A stretch of DNA of 48,178 bases. Origin: Lacunisphaera sp. Lineage in GTDB: Bacteria; Verrucomicrobiota; Verrucomicrobiia; Opitutales; Opitutaceae. A model generated the notes under the pieces. The model was not told the DNA's origin. It was given only the letters and a program-made list of their open reading frames with translations, and did no database searches. The stretch covers positions 1-48,178 of the forward strand of contig JAQSDJ010000075.1 in the NCBI GenBank assembly GCA_029945855.1, given 5' to 3'. A program made the translations under genes and the position numbers. Numbering within the stretch: position 1 is the first letter of the stretch; each line of letters starts with the position of its first letter. Shown here piece by piece: positions 15,310-23,356 of the stretch.

Positions 15310-16239
15310 TTATTGCCCGCCGCGGAATTTTAGCAAGCGGCGCGCAACCGTCACGGCATTGGCGAAGCTGCGCGGGCTGGCCTTCCCCTGCCCCGCGATC
15401 CCGAAGGCCGTGCCATGGTCCGGGCTCGTGCGCACGAACGGCAGGCCGAGCGTGACGTTCACCGACTCGTCGAAATCGATCACTTTCAGCGGGGCGAGGC
15501 CCTGGTCGTGATACAGGGCGACGACCACGTGAAACTCGCCGTGCAGGGCGCGCGCAAAGAGCGTGTCGCCGGGCTGGCAGAGGGTGAGACCGGGAAACTC
15601 CTTCTGTAGGTGTGCCAGCGCCGGGTTGAGGAAATCCCGCTCCTCGTAACCGAGCAGACCCTCCTCGCCGGCATGCGGATTGAGGCCGCAGACGCCGATG
15701 CGCGGCGCCGTGATGCCCTCCGCCCGGGCCAGCTGGTCCGCGGCGGCGACCGTGCGATGGAGCAGGTGCGGACCGAGCAGGCGGGTGACCTGGTGCAACG
15801 GCACGTGCCAGGTGGCGAGCACGACGCGGAGCTTGCCGCCGCAGAAGGCCATCACCGGTTCCCCGCCCCAGCGGGCGGCGAAAAATTCCGTCTGGCCGGG
15901 AAATTCGTAACCGATGCCCGCGAGGCGGGCCTTGCTCACCGGCCCGGTGACGACGCCGGTGAATTCACCGTCCTTGCAACCCTGCGCGGCGCGCTCCATC
16001 GCCGCCCAAGCCACGAGCGCACCCTCCCCGTCGGGCCGGCCGGGGGTCGCGGAAAATTCCTCCAGCCCAACTGGAATTTTCGCCGCGGTGGTATCGAGCG
16101 ATTCAAGCCAGCGCGGCGGGCCGATGACGGCGATGTCCGCCGCTGCCGCGGGATTGGCCGCAAGCCAGGTGGCGATGATCTCCAGGCCGATGCCCGCGGG
16201 ATCACCGCACGTGAAGGCCAGCTTAACCGGTGTTTTCAT
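15310..16239 (-). CDS. pdxA: 4-hydroxythreonine-4-phosphate dehydrogenase PdxA
   Basis: A 309-residue NAD-dependent, metal-requiring enzyme of DXP-dependent pyridoxal phosphate synthesis. It starts MKTPVKLAFTCGDPAGIG, the family N-terminus, and has TGVVTGPVSKARLAGIGYEF and GQTEFFAARWG, the metal-site His in ATWHVPLHQV, CGLNPHAGEEGLLGYEE and VALYHDQGLAPLKVI, and the C-terminal SPDHGTAFGIAGQGKASPRS. The 5' end overlaps the last 17 bases of lpxA, so translation is likely coupled. A second in-frame ATG three codons upstream (MVP) is possible. No other pdx gene is in the window. Confidence 0.93.
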   Translation of the reverse strand: MKTPVKLAFTCGDPAGIGLEIIATWLAANPAAAADIAVIGPPRWLESLDTTAAKIPVGLEEFSATPGRPDGEGALVAWAAMERAAQGCKDGEFTGVVTGPVSKARLAGIGYEFPGQTEFFAARWGGEPVMAFCGGKLRVVLATWHVPLHQVTRLLGPHLLHRTVAAADQLARAEGITAPRIGVCGLNPHAGEEGLLGYEERDFLNPALAHLQKEFPGLTLCQPGDTLFARALHGEFHVVVALYHDQGLAPLKVIDFDESVNVTLGLPFVRTSPDHGTAFGIAGQGKASPRSFANAVTVARRLLKFRGGQ

Positions 16240-16975
16240 CGGAACCATGTCCGGCCGCGGCCGGCCGCACAAAGCCGCGCTTGCCCGCCGCAAAGAACTC
16301 CAGGAACCGGCGCGCCTCCGCGGTGACCGCCCCGGCCGCCAGACGGGCCGCGGCATTGCGCCGCGGGTCGCCGCCGGCGAAGACCGCGTGGAAGGATTCC
16401 TTCAATTCGCGGATCGCCTCGCGGCTGAAGCCGCGGCGCTTGAGGCCCACGACGTTGAAGCCCGGCACCTCGTCGCGCTCGGCGACCATCAGGAAAGGCG
16501 CCACGTCGCGGGTGAGCCGGGTGAGGCCGCTCACCATCACGCCCTCGCCAATGCGGACAAACTGGTGGATGCCCGCGCCGCCGCCGACAAAGGTGAAGCT
16601 CCCGATCTCGACATGACCCGCGAGCATGACGTTGTTGGCCAGCACCACGTCGTCCGCCACCGCGCAGTCGTGCCCGACGTGCGTGTTCGCCATCAGGAAG
16701 CAGCGCTCACCCACGGTGGTGGCGTGGTCGGCATGGATCGAGCGGTTGATCGTGACATGCTCGCGGATCACAGTGCCGGCCCCGATGCGCACGCCGGAAT
16801 TCGTCGCCGGGTCAAATTTCAGATACTGCGGGTCGCCGCCCACGACCGCGAAGGGGTGGACGACCACGCCCTCGCCGAGCACCGAGTGACGCTTGATGAT
16901 CGCGTAAGGCTGCACCACGCAGCCGGCGCCGAGCTGCACGCCTTCCTCGATGATTGCGGTCGGATGGACGCTCAT
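16223..16975 (-). CDS. lpxA: UDP-N-acetylglucosamine O-acyltransferase LpxA
   Basis: A 250-residue left-handed beta-helix acyltransferase that catalyses the first step of lipid A synthesis, moving a hydroxyacyl chain from ACP to UDP-GlcNAc. It starts MSVHPTAIIEEGVQLGAG and shows the hexapeptide repeats, GGDPQYLKF, the catalytic His in NTHVGHDCAVADDV, and NVVGLKRRGFSREAI, which is diagnostic of LpxA. Its presence shows a Gram-negative outer membrane with LPS. The start codon overlaps the stop of the upstream unknown gene (ATGA) and its end overlaps pdxA. The usual lpxD-fabZ-lpxB neighbours are absent from the window. Confidence 0.93.
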   Translation of the reverse strand: MSVHPTAIIEEGVQLGAGCVVQPYAIIKRHSVLGEGVVVHPFAVVGGDPQYLKFDPATNSGVRIGAGTVIREHVTINRSIHADHATTVGERCFLMANTHVGHDCAVADDVVLANNVMLAGHVEIGSFTFVGGGAGIHQFVRIGEGVMVSGLTRLTRDVAPFLMVAERDEVPGFNVVGLKRRGFSREAIRELKESFHAVFAGGDPRRNAAARLAAGAVTAEARRFLEFFAAGKRGFVRPAAAGHGSDENTG

Positions 16976-17613
16976 GCCTTGGGGTTGTTCCGGCGCTGGG
17001 TGGGCTGGCGCTCGGCGAGCAGGTCGAGCTGGGCGTCCTTGAGCAGGTCGTAATTCTTCAAGATGCGGATGACCTGCAGGGTGTCGGACTTGCCGTAGCT
17101 CTTGTTGATTTCGACGCGCTCGATGATGTCGAGCAGCATGGACCGGAAGGAAATGATGCCATCGATGCCGTGCTCCTTGAGCATGGCCACGCTCTGCGAG
17201 CGAAACGGCTCGGCCGTCGGCAGGCTCGGTAGCACGAGGATCTTCATCACGTCGGGCGCGTTGCCCGGCTCCTCGGCGTCGACCGGGAAGAAGCGCGTGA
17301 CCTCCTTGAGCACGTTCTCCTCGAGGAAGCGGAAGATCTCGGGGCTGCTCTTCAGCATGTTGGGCGTGAACTTGCCGGTGTGCCAGCCCTTGACCACGAC
17401 GATGGCGCGGTGGATGAAGGCCAGTTCGTTGGCGAAGAGGAAAAACTCCGGACGGCGCGAGCTGCGGAGGTAGGCCGGGTTGTAGACGACCAGGTCGACT
17501 TCCTCGTCGCCGGTCTTGCGGCGCGCCTGCACCTGGTATTTGCGCACTTGGCGGACCAAAAAACCGTTTTGCTCGAAATACTCGCGGACAATGCCTTCGT
17601 CGATGGCTGACAT
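16972..17613 (-). CDS. Conserved-looking protein of unknown function, upstream of lpxA
   Basis: A 213-residue soluble protein with no signal peptide or membrane segment; I do not recognise a named family. The N-terminal half has a charged strand pattern (DEEVDLVVYNPA followed by RAIVVVKGWHTGKFTP) that is loosely like the D...(E/Q)xK core of PD-(D/E)XK nucleases, but the second acidic residue is not seen, so this is weak. The C-terminal half (ISFRSMLLDIIERVEINKSY and SDTLQVIRILKNYDLL) looks helical and may bind a partner. The stop overlaps the lpxA start by four bases (ATGA), so it is the first gene of a coupled unit with lpxA and pdxA. The tight link suggests an envelope-related or housekeeping role. 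Confidence 0.75.
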   Translation of the reverse strand: MSAIDEGIVREYFEQNGFLVRQVRKYQVQARRKTGDEEVDLVVYNPAYLRSSRRPEFFLFANELAFIHRAIVVVKGWHTGKFTPNMLKSSPEIFRFLEENVLKEVTRFFPVDAEEPGNAPDVMKILVLPSLPTAEPFRSQSVAMLKEHGIDGIISFRSMLLDIIERVEINKSYGKSDTLQVIRILKNYDLLKDAQLDLLAERQPTQRRNNPKA

Positions 17614-17657
17614 GGGTCGATCAACTTAGCTATTTGCGCCGCGATAGCACCCCAAAT

Positions 17658-18743
17658 CTAGACGGCCCCCAGTTCGCGCCAAACCGTCTCGACCAGCGCC
17701 GGCGGAATGCCCGAACGGGTGGCGGCGGTGCCGAGAGCGTTCAACACCACGAAGCGCACGCCGTCGGCCCGGTTCTTCTTATCATGGCTCGTGGCGGCTT
17801 GCAACTCCGCCACCGGGAGCGGCTCCCGGAGTTTCACCGGCAGCTGGTGCGCCGCCAGCACGTGCTCGATCCTGGCGACCTCACCCGTCTGGATCAGACC
17901 GAGTTTTTGCGAAAGCCGGGCCGCGCCGGCCAGCCCGACGGCCACCGCCTCGCCATGCAGGTAGGCCTTGTAGCCGGTCACCTGCTCGATGGCGTGGGCG
18001 AACGTGTGCCCGAGATTCAGCAACGCGCGGCCGCCCTCGGCCGCCGTCTCGCGTTCATCCGCCTGCACAATGCCGGCCTTCATCTCGCAGCAACGACGGA
18101 TGACCGCGGACAATTCCTCATGGTCGGCCGTCAGGACGGTTTTCTCCAGCCGGGCGAACAAGGCGGCGTCGCCCAGCAGACCATATTTGATCACCTCGCC
18201 CATGCCGGCGGCGAATTCGAGGGACGGCAGGGTTCGCAGGAATTCCAAGGCGACATAAACCGCCCGGGGATGATGAAAGGCGCCGACCAGGTTCTTGCCG
18301 GCGGATATATTGATGCCGGTTTTGCCCCCGACCGAGCTGTCGACCATCGCAAGCAAAGTCGTCGGCACCTGCACGCACTCGATGCCGCGCAGGTAGGACG
18401 CCGCGGCAAATCCACCCAGATCCCCGATGACGCCACCGCCAAGAACCCAAAGCACACCGCGCCGGTCCAACCGCTGCTCTGCGAGGAAATCCAGCACCCG
18501 CCCGAAGCTTGCAAGGGACTTCGTCGGCTCACCCGCCTCCAACACCAGCTGCGGCACATCGCGAAAAACCTGCTCAATCAACCCAGCATTAGCCGCCATG
18601 ACGCCACGGTCTGTGATCACCGCGGAGCGCCGACCTTGGCTCATGAGCTCACTCAAATCCGCGGCCAACGTAACCGTCGCTTCAGGGCAGAAGTGAATGG
18701 GGTAATTTTTGTCCGTCAGATTGACCTGCAAACTCTTTATCAC
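17658..18743 (-). CDS. aroB: 3-dehydroquinate synthase
   Basis: A 361-residue NAD- and metal-dependent enzyme of the shikimate pathway that converts DAHP to 3-dehydroquinate. Signatures are intact: LEAGEPTKSLASFG, WVLGGGVIGDLGGFAAASYLRG (in part), PTTLLAMVDSSVGGKTGIN, GAFHHPRAVY, GMGEVIKYGLLGD and the metal-binding LLNLGHTFAHAIEQVTGY with its downstream HGEAVAVGL. The start is a GTG; no better ATG lies upstream in frame, and the N-terminus SLQVNLTDKNYPIHF fits the family. It lies 45 bases upstream of the unknown-lpxA-pdxA block on the same strand, so it may be the first gene of that unit. Confidence 0.93.
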   Translation of the reverse strand: MIKSLQVNLTDKNYPIHFCPEATVTLAADLSELMSQGRRSAVITDRGVMAANAGLIEQVFRDVPQLVLEAGEPTKSLASFGRVLDFLAEQRLDRRGVLWVLGGGVIGDLGGFAAASYLRGIECVQVPTTLLAMVDSSVGGKTGINISAGKNLVGAFHHPRAVYVALEFLRTLPSLEFAAGMGEVIKYGLLGDAALFARLEKTVLTADHEELSAVIRRCCEMKAGIVQADERETAAEGGRALLNLGHTFAHAIEQVTGYKAYLHGEAVAVGLAGAARLSQKLGLIQTGEVARIEHVLAAHQLPVKLREPLPVAELQAATSHDKKNRADGVRFVVLNALGTAATRSGIPPALVETVWRELGAV

Positions 18744-18799
18744 AGCTGCTTTAAAGCAAAATTAAGGTGACAGGTCAATTCCCTGTTATGGCAGAGAAT

Positions 18800-18866
18800 T
18801 GAGAAATAGTCTCAAATCACCCATTGACATGATACTGCGTCTCATCTTCACTGAGCTTCAGTCTCA
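18800..18866 (+). promoter_or_regulatory. Two Fur-like palindromes and a candidate promoter upstream of the siderophore receptor unit
   Basis: Two 15-bp sites, TGAGAAATAGTCTCA (18800-18814) and TGAGCTTCAGTCTCA (18852-18866), fit a 7-1-7 inverted-repeat layout close to the bacterial Fur consensus TGAGAATnATTCTCA. A TTGACA hexamer lies between them (18824-18829); the -10 region is not obvious. They sit just before the 60-residue peptide and the TonB receptor gene, where iron-dependent repression is expected. The palindromes are read from the sequence; Fur binding is inference. Confidence 0.45.
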
Positions 18867-18878
18867 ATAACTCTCCCT

Positions 18879-19061
18879 ATGCCCTCTCTCATTTCCTCCA
18901 AACTCACCTCTCTTCCTGCTGCATACCCTGACCTGCTCCGGCCCGCTCCGGCCGCCCCCCGCGTGAAAAACCGGCTCCCGCAGGACCTGCACTTTGTGAT
19001 CGGAGCCCTGCTGGCGGCCGGCGTGGTCGTGGCCTTCGTCCTCGCCCTTCATTCCGCCTGA
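18879..19061 (+). CDS. Small single-span membrane protein preceding the siderophore receptor
   Basis: A 60-residue open reading frame between the Fur-like sites and the TonB receptor gene. Residues 1-35 are Pro/Ser/Leu-rich and residues 37-58 (DLHFVIGALLAAGVVVAFVL) form one strong transmembrane helix close to the C-terminus. The receptor gene starts 26 bases after its stop, so it is probably the first gene of that transcription unit. Small membrane proteins accompany TonB receptors and PepSY proteins in some bacteria, but I do not recognise a family. A leader-peptide role or a spurious frame are the alternatives. Confidence 0.55.
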   Translation: MPSLISSKLTSLPAAYPDLLRPAPAAPRVKNRLPQDLHFVIGALLAAGVVVAFVLALHSA

Positions 19062-19087
19062 AACCGCCCGCCCAACCTCACTTTCCC

Positions 19088-21259
19088 ATGACCAATCCAC
19101 GCCCGACCGCCCGCACCGAATCCCGCGCGAAATTCCGCCCCCTCTTCCTGCTCGCCCTCGCCGGGGCCTTGCTCCCGACCGCCGTCCGCGCGGACGACCT
19201 CACCACCCCGAGCTACCTGCCGGCCAAGGAACATGTGCTCCAGCTGGAAAAAATCGCCGTAAACGGACGGAAGCACGACCTGAGCTACTCCGTCCAACGC
19301 AGCATGACAGCCACGAAGACCGACACGGCCTTGGTGGATGTGCCCCAGGCCGTCACCGTCATCACCCGCGAGTTGATCAATGACCAGGCGATGCGGAGCA
19401 TCGGCGACGTGACCCGCTACGTGCCCGGCGTCGGCATCGCGCAGGGCGAAGGCAACCGCGACACGCCCGTGCTCCGCGGCAACAGCTCGACCGCCGACTT
19501 CTTCATCGATGGCGTGCGCGACGACGTGCAATACTACCGCGACCTCTACAACGTCGACCGGGTCGAGATCCTGAAGGGCCCCAACGCCATGATTTTCGGC
19601 CGCGGCGGCTCCGGCGGCCTGATCAACCGGGTCACCAAACAGGCCAACGGCGTGGTCGTGAACGAACTGGCCCTCCAACTCGGCCAGTGGGAGCAATACC
19701 GCGCGACCCTCGATGTCGCCCAACCGATCAACGGCCAGGCGTCGTTCCGCGTAACCGGCCTTTATGAGGATTCCGGCAGCTATCGTGATGACATCACCCT
19801 GCAGCGCTACGGGGTGAATCCCACGCTGGCCTGGACCCTGTCGGACCGCACCCGGCTGCACCTGGGCTATGAACATTTCCACGACGAAAGGACGACCGAT
19901 CGCGGCGTTTCCTCCTATCAGGGCCGCCCCGTGCAGACCGCCGCCTCCACCTTCTTCGGCGATCCCGCGCAGAGTCCCACGGCCGCAACGGTGAACAGCG
20001 TCTTCGTCACCCTGGACCACAAGCTTCCCCGCGGCCTCACACTGCGCAACACCACCCGCTTCAGCTCCTATGCGAAATCCTACCAGAACGTCTTCCCCGG
20101 GGCGGTGAATGCCGCCGGCACCAGCGTCGCGCTCTCGGCCTACAACAACGCGACGGACCGCGACAACCTGTTCAACCAGACTGATGTGATCATCCCCCTG
20201 GAGACCGGGTCGGTGAAGCACCAGGTGCTGGCGGGCCTTGAACTCGCCCGGCAGGAAACCGACAACCTGCGCCTGACCGGCTATTTCTCCACGATCAGCC
20301 CCACGACGACATCCGTGCTCGTGCCGCTCGCGAATCCCCGCACCACCCTGCCGGTCACCTTTCAACCGAGCGCGACCGACGCCAACAATCACGGCGTCGC
20401 GAAGACCGTCGCCGTCTATGTGCAGGACCAGATCACCCTCCTGCCACAAGTGCAGGCCATCGTCGGCGTGCGTCTGGAGAAATTCGACGTGGATTTTCTC
20501 AACAACCGCACGGGAGCGAAGCTGGACAGCAGTGATGACCTGCTCTCGCCCCGCGCCGGCCTGATCTACAAGCCGGTCGAAAAGCTCTCCGCCTACGCCA
20601 GCTACAGCATGTCCTATGTCCCCCGGGCCGGCGAACAGCTTTCCTCGCTGAGCCTCACCAACCGCTCCCTCGATCCGGAGGAATTCACGAATTTCGAGCT
20701 CGGCCTGAAATGGGAAGCCCGCCCCGACCTCATCTTCACCGTCGCGACCTACCGCCTCGACCGCAGCAACGTGGTGATTTCCGACCCGGCGGATTCGACC
20801 AGGTCCATCCTCGTCGACGGCCAGCGCGCCAAGGGCGTGGAACTCGGCGCCACCGGCCGCCTGGGCAAGAAATGGAGCATGGCCGGCGGCTATGCCTATC
20901 AGGACGGCCGCATCAAGACGACCCAGTCGGCCACGGTGGTGGCCGGCGCGCGTCTCGCCCAGCTGCCCCGCCATACGTTTTCTCTCTGGAACCGCTACGA
21001 CCTCAGCGCGCAATGGGGGTTCGGCGTCGGCGCGATCTATCGCGACGCCATCTTCACGTCGACCGACCACACCGTCACACTGCCAAGCTTCGTCCGCTTC
21101 GACGCCGCGGTGTTCTATCGCCTCAACAAAAATGTGCGCGCCCAGCTCAACGTCGAAAATGTCTTTGACCGGACCTACTTCGCCTCGGCGCACAGCAACA
21201 ACAACATCACGCCCGGCTCGCCCCGCGCCTTGCGCGTGAGCGTCACGACCAACTTCTAG
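19088..21259 (+). CDS. TonB-dependent siderophore receptor (outer membrane)
   Basis: A 723-residue outer-membrane receptor. The signal peptide ends near VRADD and a possible TonB-box-like LEKIAVNG follows. The plug domain (around 65-190) shows DTALVDVPQAVTVITRELIN, YVPGVGIAQGEGNRDTPVLR, DFFIDGVRDDVQYYRDLYNV and VEILKGPNAMIFGRGGSGGL, the TonB-siderophore receptor pattern closest to Fiu/FhuE-type ferric-siderophore receptors. The barrel ends with the terminal aromatic residue in LRVSVTTNF. It imports ferric siderophore with TonB-ExbBD energy; no tonB genes are in the window. The downstream PepSY gene and the upstream Fur-like sites support a role in iron uptake. Confidence 0.93.
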   Translation: MTNPRPTARTESRAKFRPLFLLALAGALLPTAVRADDLTTPSYLPAKEHVLQLEKIAVNGRKHDLSYSVQRSMTATKTDTALVDVPQAVTVITRELINDQAMRSIGDVTRYVPGVGIAQGEGNRDTPVLRGNSSTADFFIDGVRDDVQYYRDLYNVDRVEILKGPNAMIFGRGGSGGLINRVTKQANGVVVNELALQLGQWEQYRATLDVAQPINGQASFRVTGLYEDSGSYRDDITLQRYGVNPTLAWTLSDRTRLHLGYEHFHDERTTDRGVSSYQGRPVQTAASTFFGDPAQSPTAATVNSVFVTLDHKLPRGLTLRNTTRFSSYAKSYQNVFPGAVNAAGTSVALSAYNNATDRDNLFNQTDVIIPLETGSVKHQVLAGLELARQETDNLRLTGYFSTISPTTTSVLVPLANPRTTLPVTFQPSATDANNHGVAKTVAVYVQDQITLLPQVQAIVGVRLEKFDVDFLNNRTGAKLDSSDDLLSPRAGLIYKPVEKLSAYASYSMSYVPRAGEQLSSLSLTNRSLDPEEFTNFELGLKWEARPDLIFTVATYRLDRSNVVISDPADSTRSILVDGQRAKGVELGATGRLGKKWSMAGGYAYQDGRIKTTQSATVVAGARLAQLPRHTFSLWNRYDLSAQWGFGVGAIYRDAIFTSTDHTVTLPSFVRFDAAVFYRLNKNVRAQLNVENVFDRTYFASAHSNNNITPGSPRALRVSVTTNF

Positions 21260-21298
21260 CCGCACGCCCGGGCCTCGGCCCCCGCCCACGCTCGCCAC

Positions 21299-22594
21299 AT
21301 GACTGTCCGCCAAGTCTTCTTCTGGCTCCATCTCGTCGCCGGCCTCATCGCCGGCGTTTCGATCGGCATCATGTGCTTCACCGGCACCGCGCTCGCCTTC
21401 GAGCCGGAGATCGTCGGCTGGGCCGAGCGAGACGCCCGCCGGGTCGTGCCGCCGGCGGACCTCAGCGCCCGCCTCCCGCTCGAGACGTTGCAACGCAAAC
21501 TCCGCGAGGCGCAGCCCGAATTCCGTCCGGCGGGGGTGACCCTCCAGAACGACCCCGCTGCCGCGGTCGTCTTCAGCGCCGGCCGCGACGGCGGCTTCTA
21601 CGTCAATCCCTACTCGGGCGAGGTGCGCCAGCCGGCCTCCACCAAGATGCGTGATTTCATGCAGGTGATGACCGACTGGCATCGCTACCTGGCCCTCGCC
21701 GGCGACCACCGGCCGCTGGGCAAGCTCATCAACGGCATCTGCAACCTCGCGTTCTGCGCGCTGGCCCTGACCGGACTTTACCTGTGGTGGCCGCGTTCCT
21801 TCACCTGGCGCAGCGTGCAGGCCGTGGCGCTCCTCAACTGGCGGCTCGGTGGCAAGGCGCGCGATTTCAACTGGCACAACGTCATCGGCCTCTGGTCGGC
21901 ACCCATTCTCATCGTGCTCACGCTCACGGCCGTGCCGATCTCGTTCCGCTGGGGTGGCAATATGATCTACCAGCTCACCGGCGAGGAAGCGCCCGCCCAG
22001 GCGGGCCCGGCCGCAGCATCGGCCGTTCCGGCCGTCGAGATCAAGCGTCCGACACCCGACGCACGTCCGCTCAGCTACGACGCCATCGTCGCCCGCGCGC
22101 AGCAGGATTTTCCCCGATGGGAAACCCTCTCGCTCCACTCCGGCGGACAACAGCGCGGCCAGCGCCTCGGCCCCGCCGCCCAAACTGGAGCCGCGGCGAC
22201 CCCGCCGCGAGAGGGCGACGCATCCGCTCCAATCCAAAATCGAGACTCGAAAATCGAAAATTCCACAGCCCGCGCCGCACCGCAACCGCTCACCTTCACC
22301 ATCCGCGAGGCCGGTTCCTGGCCGCGCACCGCCACCACCACGCTGACGCTCAACCCTTACACCGGCGAAACGCTCAGCCGCACTGGCTACGCCGATCTTT
22401 CCGCCGCCCGCGGGATCCGCTCGTGGACCCGCTTCCTGCACACCGGCCAGGCCCTCGGCTGGGGCGGCCAGCTGGCCGCCGGTCTCGCCTGTCTCGGCGG
22501 CTGTTTCCTCATCTACACCGGCTTCGCCCTGTCATGGCGGCGCTTTTTTTCCCGCCCCGCCAAGCTCCCGCCAAACGGCACCATGCCCCTTTAG
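21299..22594 (+). CDS. PepSY-associated membrane protein (iron-linked)
   Basis: A 431-residue inner-membrane protein of the PepSY_TM family with four predicted helices: residues 5-30 (FFWLHLVAGLIAGVSIGIMCF), around 140-165 (ALTGLYLWWPRSF), around 195-225 (WHNVIGLWSAPILIVLTLTA) and a C-terminal one (LACLGGCFLIYTGFALSWRR). Conserved His residues in WLHLVAG, DWHRYLAL, WHNVIGL and LHTGQ fit haem or metal roles. Genes of this family commonly follow ferric-siderophore receptors and may reduce iron in the periplasm. Residues around 286-327 form an Ala/Pro/Ser-rich insert whose DNA resembles intergenic repeat sequence (see findings). It lies 39 bases after the receptor gene. Confidence 0.88.
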   Translation: MTVRQVFFWLHLVAGLIAGVSIGIMCFTGTALAFEPEIVGWAERDARRVVPPADLSARLPLETLQRKLREAQPEFRPAGVTLQNDPAAAVVFSAGRDGGFYVNPYSGEVRQPASTKMRDFMQVMTDWHRYLALAGDHRPLGKLINGICNLAFCALALTGLYLWWPRSFTWRSVQAVALLNWRLGGKARDFNWHNVIGLWSAPILIVLTLTAVPISFRWGGNMIYQLTGEEAPAQAGPAAASAVPAVEIKRPTPDARPLSYDAIVARAQQDFPRWETLSLHSGGQQRGQRLGPAAQTGAAATPPREGDASAPIQNRDSKIENSTARAAPQPLTFTIREAGSWPRTATTTLTLNPYTGETLSRTGYADLSAARGIRSWTRFLHTGQALGWGGQLAAGLACLGGCFLIYTGFALSWRRFFSRPAKLPPNGTMPL

Positions 22595-22652
22595 GGTATG
22601 AACACTAGCATTGGCTGCTCGCGTTGGCCCATGACACGCCGAAAGTGAACGC

Positions 22653-23153
22653 ATGTTCCGACGAGCGCCGTGGATTTTGGTCGGGTTGCTGGCTTTGTGC
22701 GGCCTCGTCGGCTCCGCGAGCGAGCTCAACGGTCCTTGGATCCGCGGCGTTTTCACCGGCCGCTCCCCCCGTCCGGTTGTCGCGAAGGAAACCGAGGCCT
22801 GGCAACAGGCCGGCGCCCTGGCCGCGAAGACGCGCGGGGCCTTCGTGCTCGTGGGCTCGGGCAAATCCATGCAGCCGCTCTATACCCCCGGCACCATTTT
22901 GGTGATGCAGGCCTGCCCCATCACGCAGCTCCGGCCGGGCCAGACCGTCCTCTATCGCAACAAGGCCGGCAAGGCCGTGGCGCACGTCCTCATCACCAAG
23001 GCACGCGACGGCTGGCGCACCGCCGGACTCAACAATCCCGTCCACGACATGGAACCGGTGGTCGCCGACAACCTGGTCGGGATCGTCATCGCGGCCTTCC
23101 GCCCGATCCGCGGCAATCACGCGGCGCAGATTGCCGCCGCCGGCAGCCCGTAG
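22653..23153 (+). CDS. S24/S26 (signal peptidase-like) membrane-anchored protein
   Basis: A 166-residue protein with an N-terminal hydrophobic segment (WILVGLLALCGLVGSAS) and a LexA/signal-peptidase-like beta domain. The box VGSGKSMQPLYTPGTILVM carries the expected catalytic Ser-Met, followed by LRPGQTVLYRN and a box III-like AHVLITKARDGWRTAGLNNP, equivalent to the signal-peptidase segment that ends in GDNN. The general-base Lys is not certain; Lys in VLITKA is a candidate. It could be a specialised signal peptidase or a non-catalytic relative. It follows the PepSY gene by 58 bases, so it may be part of the same unit, but its substrates are unknown. Confidence 0.75.
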   Translation: MFRRAPWILVGLLALCGLVGSASELNGPWIRGVFTGRSPRPVVAKETEAWQQAGALAAKTRGAFVLVGSGKSMQPLYTPGTILVMQACPITQLRPGQTVLYRNKAGKAVAHVLITKARDGWRTAGLNNPVHDMEPVVADNLVGIVIAAFRPIRGNHAAQIAAAGSP

Positions 23154-23173
23154 GCGAAAGTTTTTCCGCGTAT

Positions 23174-23238
23174 GGGAGGGGCTTTATGCCCCGACGGGAC
23201 ATAAGCGGCGTCTGATGTCAGGACGTGAAGCCCCTCCC
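23174..23238. repeat. Palindromic intergenic repeat (GGGAGGGGCTT family)
   Basis: Perfect 11-bp inverted arms, GGGAGGGGCTT and AAGCCCCTCCC, enclose a centre with further self-complementary parts (GCCCCGACGGGAC). The element lies between the signal-peptidase-like gene and the POT transporter gene. No other copy is seen in this window. It looks like a REP-type element, not a classical terminator, because no T-run follows. Confidence 0.55.
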
Positions 23239-23356
23239 GCCTTCCAGCGAATGGGCAACGATCGCCGCCAATCCGAAAAAGCCGTTACCCTCGCGCTCAT
23301 TACCCCGGAGGCCGGACTTGCCCTTTGCTAAAAACGCTGCCGGAATCCGCGCTCAA

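Noticed and set aside
16972-17613. PD-(D/E)XK nuclease assignment for the unknown protein upstream of lpxA
   Set aside because: An Asp and a later Lys fit, but the required second acidic residue next to the Lys is missing.
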